Source of the DNA: Acidobacteriota bacterium
Lineage (GTDB): Bacteria; Acidobacteriota; Terriglobia; Bryobacterales; Bryobacteraceae
Direction: 5' to 3'
DNA: 56,535 nucleotides
Assembly (NCBI GenBank): GCA_003223115.1
Contig: QHXW01000011.1
Location: 1 to 56,535, forward strand
A program made the translations under genes and the position numbers. Of the stretch, positions 28,083 to 37,670 are shown one piece after another. Each line of letters starts with the position of its first letter. Position 1 is the stretch's first letter. The notes under the pieces were generated by a model. The model did no database searches. It was not told the DNA's origin and was given only the letters and a program-made list of their open reading frames with translations.

Positions 28083-28397
28083 AACACCGGCAAACCAAAC
28101 AGGCGGTTCAAGAAGTTGGGCCGCACTTGGCGGACTTGACGGGCCAACTCATTACATGCGGGCGGTGCATGGTTTCAAACGGTCTAGTGTACACCGAGTC
28201 GTCACGCCAGACGCGCGTATGCCGGAACAGTGCGTCGGCGCCGGCGCTCGCGCGTTCGCCCTTTCGAGTTCGCGAAGCGCTCCGCCAAAGATAAGTTGCT
28301 CCGAACTGGTATGTAACTCAATAATGTAGTCGTAGAAGAGTCCCTTCGGTGTATACTACTTCAACCAAGGACGCCAAAATCCTGGTGGGAGGGATCT
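28083..28397. other. divergent region between the PHP hydrolase and TonB receptor genes
   Basis: The first 66 bases are an open, homologous-looking extension of the minus-strand hydrolase that stops at 28149-28151. A TATACT at 28352-28357 is a possible -10 box for the receptor gene on the plus strand. GGGAGGGA at 28387-28394 is the receptor's ribosome binding site. Nothing else was recognised. Confidence 0.35.
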
Positions 28398-31300
28398 GTG
28401 AGTCGCACCGCAATGATATCAGCGCTTCTTATATATGTGTTTGTGGCGGGCTGCCTGAGTCTTGAAGCTCAGTCCACATTCGGAACCATTCTCGGTACGG
28501 TGAAGGACACCTCCGGCGCGGCGATTCCCGACGCGAAGTTAAAGATCACCAACACCGATGAGAACACCGCAAAAGTCTTGACCGCAGATGGCAACGGAGA
28601 TTACCAGGCTTTAAACATGTTGCCTGGTCATTACCAGATTGAAGTCACTGCCACAGGCTTTCAAACTTTCATTGCCACGGATGTGATCCTGATCGCGCGA
28701 CAGACGGCGCGAGTGGACCCGGTGTTGCAGGTGGGCCAGCAGGCACAGTCGGTGACGGTGGAAGGCGCCGCGGTGGGTGTGATTGCTTCCGAAACAAATA
28801 CCATCGCCTCCAGCTATGGCACGGAAAAGATCTTGAACCTGCCGACGAACCTGCGTGCATCCACCAGCACCAGCCCGTACCTGCTGATCACGACTTTGCC
28901 GGGAGTGCAGTCTGATGATAATAGCTACCTATCCATCCAGGGTGCTTTGCCCAACCAGACCGAATCTTCCATCGATGGAATATCGGCGCAAAGCGTACGT
29001 GCGAATCGGCCACTGGTGGAGATTTTTCCCTCGGTCGAGAACATTGCCGAGATGAAGGTGCAGGGCGTCGGCAACACCGCTGAATACGGCGCGGCGGGCG
29101 ACATCACGACCATTACCAAGAGCGGCACGAATGCATTTCACGGCTCGGGCGCCTGGTATTACCAAAACGCCGATCTCGACGCTTTTTCGTACGGTTCCAC
29201 AACGAAGCCGCAGAAAGAAGTCAACGATTATAGCTTCGCAGCCGGCGGTCCGGTGTGGATTCCGAAGGTTTACAACGGCAAGAACAAGACATTCTTTTAT
29301 GGTGACTACGAAGGGTTGCTCTATCCGCGCACTTCCACCATCCAGAACTGGGTTCCCACGGAGCTGATGAAAAAGGGCGATTTCACCAAGGAACCGGGCG
29401 CCCTGATCGACCCCACTACCGGCGAGCCCTTTGCGAATCGGTTAATTCCGTCAAACCGTATCAGCCCGATCGCGCAAAAATTGCTTTCCCAGTTTTGGCC
29501 CGCCGCGAACACCGGCGACCTGAACGTTTCGCACGATACCAATTATGTCGTGAACAAGGCGTCCGACATTAATTCGAAACAGTTCGATATCCGCAGCGAC
29601 CACTACCTAACGTCGAAGATGTCGGTCTTCGCGCGCTTTAGCTGGAAGAACGCCACCTCGCTCGGGCAGAACGATCTGCTACAGCCCACCACCAGCAATA
29701 CGCAACAGGATCACTCTTTGGTGGTCTCTCACAATTACGCGATCACGCCCCACGTCGTAAACGAATTCCGGCTGGGCTATACCTCCGACGCTCCCGGAAG
29801 CAACTTTGCATTTGACGGCAAGGCATTCGAGAAGTCTCTGGGATTTGTGGGTCTGCCCAATACGCCTTTCAATGGCTTGCCGGATATTTCATTCTCCAAC
29901 TTGACTGGCATGGGGGTCGGTCGCGTGCAGGGGGCCGACATTTACCGCACGGCCCAGTTTAATAACAACACCACTTGGACGTTTGGCCGGCACGCCGTGA
30001 AGTTTGGGTTCGATGTGCGCTTCCTGCGGACGAAAACCGCGCTCGGATTCATCGGCGCCGACAACTTTGGGAACTTTGACTTCAATGGCGCCTTCACCAA
30101 GAACGAGTTTGCCGACTTCCTGCTAGGTCTGCCCGATCAAACCTCCTACGGCGCCGTGCAGAAAGACAACGATGGGCGCTCCCGGTAGTACCATGCCTAT
30201 GTTCAAGACAGCTTCCGAGTGAGCCCGCAGTTAACCGTGGAGTATGGCCTGCGCTGGGATTGGCAGCCGCCGTTCGAAGATAAAGCCGGCAACATCGGTA
30301 ACTTCGACCGCACCATCCCGCGGACGGGCGCCGTGGTCTATCCGTCCTCGTCCGAGGCCGCCACTTTGCTGGCTCCCGAGTTTGAAATCGCAGTGAACGC
30401 TTGCCCCGGCACTCCGAATCTACCGGGCCCTGGTCCGGGCCTCCCCGGGGTTCCATGTACTCCCTTTCTGACCGCGAAACAGGCGCATTTGTCGGAGGGT
30501 TTGCGTAAAGACTATCGCTACAACTTCGTCCCTCGCGTTGGGTTCGCCTACCGCCCCTTCGGAAACGGGGATACCGTAATTCGCGCCGGCTTCGGTATGT
30601 TTACGGCACCGGTTCTCGGCGCCGTCTTCTATTCCCTGACCGGCACCTCGGGAACGGACGTCCGCCAATTCAACAACATCGGCGCCGACGGCCAGCCAAT
30701 TTTTGCGTGGCCCAACACGCACACCGGCGGAAGCGGCGTGTCGATCGACAATTACGGCACCGCGTACTTCGGGACGGCCAACGCCATCGACTTCAAGAAC
30801 CCGAAGATGTACCAGTGGAATGTTTCCGTGGATCGCAATATCGGCTTGAATACCGGCCTCCGCGTTTCTTACATCGGCGAGCACTCGATTCAACTTCCCT
30901 TTGCTCCGAACCTGAATCAGTCGTACTACTCGACAACATTCTTCGCGTTGCAGCCTCTTGCTCAGCGACCCTTCCCCTACTGGGGCCGCATCGAGAGCCG
31001 CGATTCAGGTGGCACCGGTTTCTATGACGCCCTCCAGGTTGAACTCAACCGCCGCTATAGGAATGGTTTAACCTTCACGGGCGCGTACACCTGGGCCAAA
31101 AACATCAACGATATAGGTGGTCCTAATCCCAACAGCTTCGCTGGAGAGACGGGTAATGGCCGCATCATGGATTCGCTCAATCGCAGCGAAAACCGGGCCA
31201 ACGATTACGCCACGCGCAGGCACCGTTTCATTAGCACGGCCGTTTACGAGTTGCCCTTCGGCAAAGGCCGAAAATATATGAACCATGCCAATCCGTTCGT

Positions 31301-31850
31301 AAACGCGACGTTCGGAGGATGGCGGATCAGCTCAATCCTGTTGCTTCAGACCGGTCCGTACATGACGCCTTACTTCAGCAACGGTGCGGGCGATCCCTCC
31401 GGTACGGGATCGGGCTTTTACCGTGCACAACGCCCGGACCGCATCGCCTCTGGAAACGTTTCCAACCAGAGCGTCACTCAGTGGATTGACCGCAATGCCT
31501 TTGTTTGTCCCGGACGGATCGCAGGCAGCGCCGACCAGTTCAACTGCAGTGTCGGCATTAACCCGGCGAGCGATCCGGCGCCAATCGGCCGGTTCGGAAA
31601 CTCGGGTATTGGCATTCTCACCGGTCCCGGAACTGTCAATCTCTCGATGAGCTTTGGTAAAGCGTTTCATATTACCGAGCGTTTTCTGGCCAAGATCGAA
31701 GGCAGCTACACCAACCTACCGAATCACATCAACTATGCAGATCCGGGCCTGAAAATCACCAGCAGTTCTTTCGGCAAGATCACTTCAGAGCGCTCATCCG
31801 AATTCGGCGGTCACCGCATCGGACAAGTCGGCGTTCGGCTGGAATTCTAA
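28398..31850 (+). pseudogene. Oar-like TonB-dependent receptor gene interrupted by an in-frame TAG
   Basis: From GTG 28398 the frame encodes a signal peptide, a carboxypeptidase-regulatory-like beta-sandwich (STFGTILGTVKDTSGAAIPD), a plug domain (YLSIQGALPNQTESSIDGIS) and the first strands of the outer-membrane barrel. TAG at 30186-30188 interrupts it after residue 596. The same frame resumes at once as YHAYVQDSFRVSPQLTVEYG and runs to 31850, ending in the expected aromatic barrel terminus RLEF. Intact length would be about 1150 residues, normal for this family. Oar-like receptors take up large substrates with TonB energy. A truncated 596-residue product would lack most of the barrel and could not function. 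Sequencing error is the main alternative. Confidence 0.8.
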
Positions 31851-31872
31851 AGCTTTCGATAGACTGCTTGTA

Positions 31873-31897
31873 GTGGGGTCATCTCCATAAACCCCAC
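31873..31897 (+). terminator. hairpin between the receptor and the microcompartment genes
   Basis: GTGGGGT (31873-31879) and ACCCCAC (31891-31897) pair perfectly with an 11-base loop, 22 bases after the receptor stop. No T-run follows. It may end the receptor transcript or act as a leader structure for the shell gene. Confidence 0.4.
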
Positions 31898-31945
31898 CCA
31901 AACTGCTCGCCGCTGACACCCCATGCTCGACTGTGATACCGTGAG

Positions 31946-31958
31946 TGTTCACTGAACA
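31946..31958. promoter_or_regulatory. 13-base palindrome just upstream of the shell gene
   Basis: TGTTCACTGAACA is a perfect 6-1-6 palindrome ending three bases before the GGAGGC ribosome binding site of the shell gene. Its compact form suggests a protein-binding operator rather than a terminator. Which regulator would bind is unknown. Confidence 0.4.
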
Positions 31959-31969
31959 TTGGAGGCGAA

Positions 31970-32263
31970 ATGGAAGCTCTCGGCCTGATTGAAACAAAGG
32001 GCTTGGTTGGCGCAATTGAAGCCGCGGACGCAACGGTGAAAACAGCCAACGTGGTGCTCACCGGCAAGGAGTTTATCGGCGCCGGCTACGTCACCATCAC
32101 CGTGCGTGGCGATGTGGGCGCCGTGAAGGCCGCGACCGAAGCCGGGGCTGCCGCCGCGCGGCGTGTAGGCGAACTGGTGAGCGTTCATGTGATTCCGCGG
32201 CCGCACGAAGAGGCTGAGAAAATTCTACCCGGCGCCGGTCCCATCAAAAAATCGCTCGGCTGA
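31970..32263 (+). CDS. bacterial microcompartment hexameric shell protein (BMC-H)
   Basis: The 97-residue protein is a complete single BMC domain of the PduA/CcmK/EutM type. It reads [19 protein letters not shown] at the start, keeps the edge lysine K24 in TVKTANVVL that joins hexamers into sheets, and has [23 protein letters not shown] core ([19 protein letters not shown]). The pore loop is FIGAG (35-39) where PduA has KIGSG, so the pore Ser is Ala. Such hexamers tile the facets of protein shells that enclose enzyme pathways. GGAGGC precedes the ATG. Its TGA overlaps the ATG of an acylating aldehyde dehydrogenase (TGATG), so the two are translationally coupled. No pentamer or trimer shell gene is in the window. 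Confidence 0.95.
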   Translation: MEALGLIETKGLVGAIEAADATVKTANVVLTGKEFIGAGYVTITVRGDVGAVKAATEAGAAAARRVGELVSVHVIPRPHEEAEKILPGAGPIKKSLG

Positions 32264-34119
32264 TGCTTCACGATAAGGACCTGGTCTCCGTTCAGGAGGC
32301 GAGGACAAAGGTGGAAAAGGCCTACGCGGCCTTTCAGAAGTTCCGTTCGTTCACCCAGGAGCAGGTGGACGCAATCGTGGAACGTATGGCCGCGGCCGGC
32401 CGTGCGCAGGCGCGCCGTCTGGCTGAGCTTGCCGTCGAAGAAACCGGCTACGGCAACGCCAAAGACAAACTCGCCAAGAATCTGCTTTGCGCCGACTTCC
32501 TCCCGCGCCGCATGCGTGGCCTCAAGACCGTCGGCATCATTCGCGAGTTGCCCGATGAACGTGTGGTTGAGATCGGCGTTCCCGTGGGTGTCGTCGCGGC
32601 CATCCTGCCCACCACAAATCCAACTTCTACCGCGATCTTCAAGATTCTGATTTCGCTCAAGGCCGGAAATGCCATTGTCTTAAGCCCTCACCCGAACGCG
32701 CGGCGATGCACTTGCGAGACCACCGAAGTGCTTTATCGTGCGGCTCTCGAGGCCGGCGCTCCCGAGGACATCATCGGGTGCGTCACCAGCCCCACTCTCG
32801 AAGCCACTCACGCGCTGATGCGCCACGAACGCACCGGTGTCATCCTTTCAACCGGCGGCCACGGCATAGTCAAGGCAGCGTATTCGAGCGGCAAACCGGC
32901 TTTTGGTGTAGGGCCGGGAAACGTTCCCGTGCTCATCGAGCGCTCCGCCGACATCCCCGATGCCGTTCAGAAGGTGATCGAAGGCAAATCCTTCGACTTC
33001 GGAACTGTGTGTTCGAGCGAGCAGGCCATCGTAGCTGAAGAAACTCAGCGGGAGCGCATCGTCGCGGAGCTGAAGGCACGACGCGCGTTTTTCTGCAACG
33101 CCCAGCAGAAAGATGCGCTAGCAAAGCTGCTGTTGACTCCCAACGGGACCGTGAATCCGAAGTGCGTGGGCCAGCCTGCGCCCAAGATTGCACAGATGGC
33201 CGGATTCGAAGTGCCGCCCGATACGCCCGTGCTGGTCGTGGAACTGAATGGCGTCGGCAAAGAGCATCCACTCTCGGCGGAGAAATTGTCGCCCGTTCTG
33301 GCGCTCTATTTCGTCAAAGATTTTTCGGCGGGCGTGGAAATCTGCCGGAGTTTGTTGCGCTTCGGCGGCCTGGGTCACACCTGTGTGATTCATTGCCGCG
33401 ACGACGCGAAGATTCGTCACTACGCACTCGAAATGCCCGCGTTTCGCGTTTTGGTGAACACGTCCGCACCACAAGGGTCAACCGGCATTACGACCAACGT
33501 CTTTCCCTCGATGACGCTGGGCTGCGGCGCGATCGCCGGCAACATCACCAGTGACAACATCGGCCCTCTGAACCTCATCAATGTCAAACGGCTCGCCTAT
33601 GCCGTGCGCAAGCCCGAAGAGGCGCTCGCGATCCCGAATGTTCAGACGCCGACGACGGTCTCCAGCCCTTCATCTGCGGCATCCGCATCTCCGGAGCTCG
33701 CAACCAGCCAAAGCCTCGATCGCGGGACGCTGGTCAGCGCTGTTGAACGATATCTCAATGCCCGAGGTTTCGTTTTTGGAGCCACGCCGCAGGAGCCACT
33801 GCCCACCGTCCCAATGACTGCTCCCGTTGCGCAACCGGGTCTTGCCGCGGGCGTCGTGGATCGATTCCTCTCCTCCAGGCGAGCGCCCGGTTCCCAAGTT
33901 CAAGCGCCGTCTCCGGAACCTGCCCAATGCCCGCCTGCTTCCACCAATCCTGAACCCCCGGCAGCCAATATCGCCCTTGTGGATTTCGTTTGCGAAGCTG
34001 ACGTTCGCGCCGCGATTGACGCAGGCCGCAAGATCTATATCGGTCCCAAGGCCATCATTACTCCCTCGGCCCGCGAGCTTGCCGACCGCTTTGATATTCT
34101 GGTTCTGGCGCAGCGCTAA
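32263..34119 (+). CDS. CoA-acylating aldehyde dehydrogenase with a long microcompartment-targeting tail
   Basis: The 618-residue protein has a PduP/EutE-type acylating aldehyde dehydrogenase core (about 8-455): [24 protein letters not shown], and the catalytic C250 in [14 protein letters not shown]. It would turn an aldehyde and CoA into acyl-CoA with NAD+. The tail of about 160 residues is Pro/Ser/Ala-rich and holds two short amphipathic helices, [15 protein letters not shown] (about 489-503) and [15 protein letters not shown] (about 527-541), resembling encapsulation peptides, and a terminal domain (about 570-618) with [18 protein letters not shown] as in other microcompartment enzymes. The shell gene is directly upstream. 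Confidence 0.93.
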   Translation: MLHDKDLVSVQEARTKVEKAYAAFQKFRSFTQEQVDAIVERMAAAGRAQARRLAELAVEETGYGNAKDKLAKNLLCADFLPRRMRGLKTVGIIRELPDERVVEIGVPVGVVAAILPTTNPTSTAIFKILISLKAGNAIVLSPHPNARRCTCETTEVLYRAALEAGAPEDIIGCVTSPTLEATHALMRHERTGVILSTGGHGIVKAAYSSGKPAFGVGPGNVPVLIERSADIPDAVQKVIEGKSFDFGTVCSSEQAIVAEETQRERIVAELKARRAFFCNAQQKDALAKLLLTPNGTVNPKCVGQPAPKIAQMAGFEVPPDTPVLVVELNGVGKEHPLSAEKLSPVLALYFVKDFSAGVEICRSLLRFGGLGHTCVIHCRDDAKIRHYALEMPAFRVLVNTSAPQGSTGITTNVFPSMTLGCGAIAGNITSDNIGPLNLINVKRLAYAVRKPEEALAIPNVQTPTTVSSPSSAASASPELATSQSLDRGTLVSAVERYLNARGFVFGATPQEPLPTVPMTAPVAQPGLAAGVVDRFLSSRRAPGSQVQAPSPEPAQCPPASTNPEPPAANIALVDFVCEADVRAAIDAGRKIYIGPKAIITPSARELADRFDILVLAQR

Positions 34120-34127
34120 GGACTCGT

Positions 34128-34622
34128 GTGGATCTAAACCTCGACACTCTGAAACATGAAATCCTCGAATATCTCGAGCGCAGCGGCTTTGCGGTATTTC
34201 AAAGCCGTGCCGGCGGGCTGGCGGGCTTGCCCATGGTCACATGGGATTGCGACCGATATCCCGATTATCAGATGTTCCTCGAAACCGCCAAAAAAGTGGG
34301 CTGCAAGATGATTCTGTTCGCCTCACGCGGCTTCGACGAAAGTGAGGTGGATGAAGCGCTCGAGCAATTGGAGGACTGCGAACTGGATCCTGACGAGAAT
34401 CAGGAGTATGAACGCCGCCTGCGTGGTACGCGTGGCTATGATGGCGTCACCTGCGCCCTCGAGTTGGCCTTCGATCATCATGCGCGCATGTACGTCTACG
34501 AGCTTCGCCCCGACTGGTACCAGGAATTTCTCGGCATCTGCGAAGAAATCGCCACCCACCTCCCTGAATCCGATGAAGGCGAGGAGGATGGCTCGTTCGG
34601 CGACCTCTATTCGCAGAATTGA
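34128..34622 (+). CDS. unknown acidic protein
   Basis: Predicted 164 residues from GTG 34128, eight bases after the aldehyde dehydrogenase stop. No family recognised. It is soluble and acidic, with a Glu/Asp-rich C terminus (PESDEGEEDGSF). The N-terminal half alternates helix and strand (LKHEILEYLERSGFAVFQSR, KMILFASRGFDE) in a way that could be a small nuclease-like or Rossmann-like fold, but this is not secure. Its short distance to the neighbours on both sides suggests one transcript running from the shell gene into recJ. Whether it serves the microcompartment or recJ is unknown. Confidence 0.65.
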   Translation: MDLNLDTLKHEILEYLERSGFAVFQSRAGGLAGLPMVTWDCDRYPDYQMFLETAKKVGCKMILFASRGFDESEVDEALEQLEDCELDPDENQEYERRLRGTRGYDGVTCALELAFDHHARMYVYELRPDWYQEFLGICEEIATHLPESDEGEEDGSFGDLYSQN

Positions 34623-34634
34623 GCCCGGCGTCGC

Positions 34635-36392
34635 ATGACCCGGCCCGCGCGTTGGATCCTGCCGCAGTTAGATTCGAGCGAAGTCGAGGCCTTCGCCCGG
34701 ACCCTGGGAATTTCTGTTCCCGCAGCCAGCGTTCTGTACGGCCGCGGCATTCGGGACGCTTCCACGGCACGCCGGTTTCTCCATCCCTCGCTCGAAGATC
34801 TGCACAATCCGTTCGCCCTCTGTGATATGGATCGCGCCGTCGCGCGCCTGAAGCACGCCATCGAGACGGGTGAGAAAATTCTGATCTACGGCGATTATGA
34901 CGTGGACGGCACAACGTCTGTAGTGATTCTAAAACGAGCCATCGAGATGGCGGGCGGCATGGCCGACTTTCACGTTCCGGATCGATTCAAGGAAGGCTAC
35001 GGTATGCGTTCGGAGGTGGTTGAAGCCGCCGCTCGATCCGGCGTCTCCCTCATCATCAGCGTGGATACCGGGATTCGTGCGGCTGAAGTGGTGCGCCGCG
35101 CCAGCGAGCTTTCGATCGACGTGATCATCACCGATCACCATCTGCCTGAGTCGGATCTGCCGCCTGCGCTGGCCGTTCTCAATCCCAACCGTCCAGACTG
35201 TTCCTATCCAGAGAAAAATCTCTGTGGCGCAGGCGTGGCTTTCAAACTGGTGCAGGCGCTTTTGGGAACGCTTGGCTGGCCGGCCGAAAAGCTGCGGAGG
35301 GTGCTCGAATCCTTTCTCAAGTTAGTGGCCATCGGCACCGTCGCCGACGTGGTTCCTCTTACCGGCGAAAATCGCATCATCGTGAAGCATGGATTGAAAG
35401 GTTTGGGCGCTGTACGCAATCCGGGCCTGCGCGCCCTGCTGGATGTTGCCGGATTCTCGGGTAACAGCGTGCCCTCCGCCACGCAGGTAGCATTCCGCAT
35501 CGCTCCACGCATGAACGCCGCCGGACGCATGTCCACGGCCAACGACGTCATCGAACTTTTTCTCACTCCCGATCACGATCGCGCCCGCACTCTCGCGAAT
35601 CAATTGCATGAGCTCAATACCGACCGGCAAAAGACCGAAACGGATATCGTGGAAACAATCCTCGATCAATGCGAGCGGGTGCCGGTGGATGATTCGCAGG
35701 CCGCCCTGATTTTTTGCGCCGAGCAGTGGCATCGCGGCGTTCTGGGCATTGTAGCCAGCCGCCTGGTAGAGCGCTTCCACCGCCCCGTATTCGTGCTGAG
35801 TCATACCCTCGACGACGGCCTGGCACAAGGTTCAGGCCGCAGCATCACGCAATTCCACTTGCTGGAGGCGCTCGAAAGCATGCCCGAGCTGTTCGTGAAG
35901 TTTGGCGGTCACCGGCATGCGGCGGGCCTCACCATGGCCGCGAAGGATCTGAACGAATTCCGGCGGCGCTTTCAAGCGTATGCGGCCGAGCGGCTCAAGC
36001 CTTACGATTTTGCTCGAGAGCTGGAGATCGACGCGGCAATTGACTTGCGCGACATCAACGACAGAAGCGTTGCCGGAATCGGCGCCCTGGCGCCATTCGG
36101 CTGTGGATACCCGACGCCCGTTTTCGCGGTACTGGACGCCGAGGTGGCAGGTCCTCCCGTGCTCTGGAAAGAAAAACATCTGCGTGTGCCGCTACGCCAG
36201 AACGGCCGCACGATCTGGCTGAAGGCCTGGAACTTTGCGGAACGGGCGAGCGAACTGGCGCGTGGTTCACGGTTGGATGCGGCCGTCACGCTGGAGGAGG
36301 ATGCCTATGCCGCTGCCGGCGGTTATCCCTCCTGGAGTGTGGTGTTGCGGGATGTGCGTCCGGCCACCACCGCGGCGAAAGCATCAGCGTGA
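34635..36392 (+). CDS. recJ: single-stranded-DNA exonuclease RecJ
   Basis: The 585-residue protein is full length for bacterial RecJ, a 5'-3' exonuclease in recombination and mismatch repair. The DHH phosphoesterase domain carries IYGDYDVDGTTS (about 84-95), SVDTGI and the DHH itself in IITDHHLPE. The DHHA1 domain has KFGGHRHAAGLTM. A C-terminal OB-like domain (about 460-575) completes the family layout. It starts 12 bases after the preceding stop. Ends in TGA. Confidence 0.95.
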   Translation: MTRPARWILPQLDSSEVEAFARTLGISVPAASVLYGRGIRDASTARRFLHPSLEDLHNPFALCDMDRAVARLKHAIETGEKILIYGDYDVDGTTSVVILKRAIEMAGGMADFHVPDRFKEGYGMRSEVVEAAARSGVSLIISVDTGIRAAEVVRRASELSIDVIITDHHLPESDLPPALAVLNPNRPDCSYPEKNLCGAGVAFKLVQALLGTLGWPAEKLRRVLESFLKLVAIGTVADVVPLTGENRIIVKHGLKGLGAVRNPGLRALLDVAGFSGNSVPSATQVAFRIAPRMNAAGRMSTANDVIELFLTPDHDRARTLANQLHELNTDRQKTETDIVETILDQCERVPVDDSQAALIFCAEQWHRGVLGIVASRLVERFHRPVFVLSHTLDDGLAQGSGRSITQFHLLEALESMPELFVKFGGHRHAAGLTMAAKDLNEFRRRFQAYAAERLKPYDFARELEIDAAIDLRDINDRSVAGIGALAPFGCGYPTPVFAVLDAEVAGPPVLWKEKHLRVPLRQNGRTIWLKAWNFAERASELARGSRLDAAVTLEEDAYAAAGGYPSWSVVLRDVRPATTAAKASA

Positions 36393-36409
36393 GAGGAGCG
36401 TCTTAATTT

Positions 36410-37657
36410 ATGCATACGAAGCTTCTGCGGACATGCGCTTTACTCGGAGTCCTTTCCTTTTTGCTGACGGCTGCGGTGGCGCCTTCATTTGACTGGCCTC
36501 AATGGCGCGGGCCGCATCGCGACGGATCAATTTCCGCTTCGGCCGAGCCAAAGTCCTGGCCCGAAAAGTTGAAGCCTCGCTGGAAGATTCAGGTTGGCGA
36601 AGGGCACTCGTCCCCGATTCTCGCGGACGGCCGCATTTTCGTCTTCACACGGCAGCGCGATTGGGAAACTGTGTCCGCGATCGATCCACGCACCGGCAAG
36701 GTGCTCTGGCAGCAGTCGTATCCTGCTCCTTACAGCATCAACTTTGCAGCCGTGAGACATGGCGCAGGCCCGAAATCCACGCCGGCGTTCGACACGGGCA
36801 GGCTTTACACTTTTGGCATCAGCGGAATTCTCACGTCCTGGAATGCCGGTACCGGCACCATCCGCTGGCAGAAGGAGTTCTCCAAGCGCTTCCCAGAAAC
36901 CTCGCCGTTGTTTGGCACCGCGATGTCACCGCTGGTCGACAGCGGCCTGGTCATCATTCACTCTGGCGGCAACAACCATGGAGCACTCACCGCGTTCGAT
37001 GCCGAATCAGGCGCCGTGAAGTGGCAATGGGATGGTGACGGCCCCGGGTACGCGTCGCCGGTTGTGGCGAATTTCGGCGGCACGCGCCAGGTCATTACAG
37101 AAACGCAAAGCAATGTCATTGGCGTGTCCGAGCTGGATGGCCGGTTGCTCTGGCGAATTCCGTTCACTACGCAATATGTACAGAACATTCCCACGCCGCT
37201 CATCGCCGGTGATCGGGTTATTGTGTCGGGTCTCTCGAAGGGAGTGATGGCGGTAAAACCTAAATTGAAAGACGGCAAGTGGTCCGTAGAAACCATCTGG
37301 CGAAACCAGTCATTCTCAATTTACATGAGCTCGCCAGTGCGCGAGGGCCATCTTCTGTTTGGCTTCTCGCACACTAAGAAAGGCCAATTCTTCTGCTTGA
37401 ACGCCGCCGATGGCCATACAATCTGGTCGAGTGATCCACGTCAGGGCGACAATGCGGCACTCGTCGTCACGGGCGGAAATCTGATTGCGTTGAAGGACGA
37501 CGGTGAATTGATTGTGGCACACGCCGGCGGAAAGGGATTTGAGCCGCTGCGCCGCTACACCGTTGCCGACAGCCCGACCTGGGCACATCCCCTGCTGCTG
37601 CCGGACGGAGTCGTGATCAAAGACGCAACCACGCTGGCGCTGTTGAAAACGGAGTAG
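36410..37657 (+). CDS. exported PQQ-type beta-propeller protein
   Basis: The 415-residue protein has a signal peptide (about 1-27), then the family's opening FDWPQWRGPHRDGSI and seven to eight blades with the repeated pattern 'A-x-x-x-x-T-G-x-x-x-W' (AIDPRTGKVLW, SWNAGTGTIRW, AFDAESGAVKW, VSELDGRLLW, LNAADGHTIW). PQQ-binding residues of true quinoprotein dehydrogenases are not obvious, so a binding or scaffold role is as likely as an enzyme. It follows recJ by 17 bases but has its own ribosome binding site. Ends in TAG and converges on an aminotransferase gene. Confidence 0.88.
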   Translation: MHTKLLRTCALLGVLSFLLTAAVAPSFDWPQWRGPHRDGSISASAEPKSWPEKLKPRWKIQVGEGHSSPILADGRIFVFTRQRDWETVSAIDPRTGKVLWQQSYPAPYSINFAAVRHGAGPKSTPAFDTGRLYTFGISGILTSWNAGTGTIRWQKEFSKRFPETSPLFGTAMSPLVDSGLVIIHSGGNNHGALTAFDAESGAVKWQWDGDGPGYASPVVANFGGTRQVITETQSNVIGVSELDGRLLWRIPFTTQYVQNIPTPLIAGDRVIVSGLSKGVMAVKPKLKDGKWSVETIWRNQSFSIYMSSPVREGHLLFGFSHTKKGQFFCLNAADGHTIWSSDPRQGDNAALVVTGGNLIALKDDGELIVAHAGGKGFEPLRRYTVADSPTWAHPLLLPDGVVIKDATTLALLKTE

Positions 37658-37670
37658 CCCCGTCACGCCG

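Noticed and set aside
25847-30188. Genome-wide recoding of TAG (for example pyrrolysine) to explain two in-frame TAG codons
   Set aside because: TAG is the ordinary terminator of many intact genes here, including the biotin carrier, pspA, xylB, ceramidase-like, glyA and M20 genes, and neither internal TAG has a recognised readthrough context or recoding element nearby.
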